NCBI GenBank assembly: GCA_903848935.1
Contig: CAINHO010000019.1
Location: 1-55,789 of the forward strand
Length of the DNA stretch: 55,789 nt
Reading direction: 5' to 3'
Source: an uncultured Pseudomonadota bacterium
GTDB taxonomy: Bacteria > Pseudomonadota > Gammaproteobacteria > Methylococcales > Methylomonadaceae
Part shown: piece after piece, positions 55,776 through 55,789 of the stretch
How the letters are laid out: each line of letters opens with the position of its first letter
Numbering within the stretch: the first letter of the stretch is position 1
The notes under the pieces: model-generated
What the model was told of the DNA's origin: nothing
The model's database searches: none
Seen by the model: only the letters and a program-made list of their open reading frames with translations
Program-made: the position numbers and the translations under genes

Positions 55776-55789
55776 CCTCAATCGGCGCA
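55665..55789 (-). mobile_element. Right end of an IS200/IS605-family element (partial)
   Basis: Two strong hairpins (CCCCTCC / GGAGGGG at 55672-55691, and GGGCGG / CCGCCC at 55703-55720) follow the stop of a partial tnpA on the minus strand. Such subterminal hairpins are what single-strand transposases of this family recognise. Only this end is in the window; the exact outer base is not known. Confidence 0.65.
55735..55789 (-). CDS. tnpA: TnpA (Y1 HUH) transposase, C-terminal end only
   Basis: The last 17 codons read APIEVIRKYIEQQQTPH then stop. This resembles the C-terminal helix of IS200/IS605-type TnpA, which carries the closing part after the catalytic tyrosine. The rest is outside the window. 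The call is supported by the adjacent hairpins and by the break in the sensor gene. Confidence 0.6.
   Translation of the reverse strand, partial: APIEVIRKYIEQQQTPH

Overview
The window looks like chromosome of an AT-rich gammaproteobacterium, most likely a type I (Methylococcales-like) methanotroph. The strongest reason is the set of serine-cycle and C1 genes: serine-glyoxylate aminotransferase (10338-11504), malyl-CoA lyase plus both malate thiokinase subunits (14029-17084) and formate-tetrahydrofolate ligase (50507-52180). These sit among typically gammaproteobacterial blocks: metY-rimP-nusA-infB-rbfA, yicC/rph, rlpA-dacA-dat-ybeD, speD, ntrC and rho. Genus cannot be assigned from sequence reading alone, and no methane or methanol oxidation gene lies in the window.

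Layout. 1-5 kb: end of an rRNA operon (5S), a ComEA-like secreted HhH protein, rho, ntrC, an OsmC-like protein and speD. 4.9-9 kb: an Fe-S (GlcF-like) protein with a membrane partner, a strong small-RNA candidate, NnrS and YicC. 9-17 kb: rph, the serine-cycle genes and a multi-HAMP chemoreceptor. 17.1-19.5 kb: an accessory island with a repeat lipoprotein, an unknown membrane-anchored protein and a RelE-like toxin-antitoxin pair flanked by direct repeats; a duplicated scrap of mtkB lies at its right edge. 19.5-25.7 kb: initiator tRNA and the nusA-infB operon, then pilE and a cold-shock gene. 25.7-30.2 kb: an EmrAB-TolC-type exporter with its TetR regulator and a clear operator. 30.2-37.6 kb: an mlaA-pgaB-pgaC-pgaD-response regulator operon (no pgaA), an ABC-F protein and a YcxB-like protein. 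37.8-41 kb: a minor-pilin operon (pilV, pilW, pilX, fimT) interrupted by a DUF4160/DUF2442-HTH pair. 41-48.7 kb: M48 protease, rsgA, a J-like protein, pyrB and cell-wall genes. 48.7-55.8 kb: an HD-GYP regulator, a small cytochrome c, formate-THF ligase, a DHH phosphoesterase, an M16 protease, and an ethylene-receptor-like sensor kinase cut by an IS200/IS605 element at the window edge.

How it fits together. The C1 genes would convert glyoxylate and serine through malyl-CoA and link formate to folate. A chemoreceptor gene lies between sgaA and the mcl-mtkAB operon. The envelope genes (mlaA-pga, pilins, RlpA, DacA) suggest control of surface attachment and polysaccharide. NnrS and a NirC-like cytochrome hint at nitrogen-oxide chemistry, with no denitrification enzyme present here.

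The least explained signals are the small RNA at about 6621-6791, the repeat-flanked toxin-antitoxin island, the DUF4160/DUF2442 pair inside the pilin operon, the terminator-like hairpin in the mcl leader, and the interrupted ethylene-sensor-like kinase. I found no CRISPR array and no unambiguous wholly new multi-gene system.
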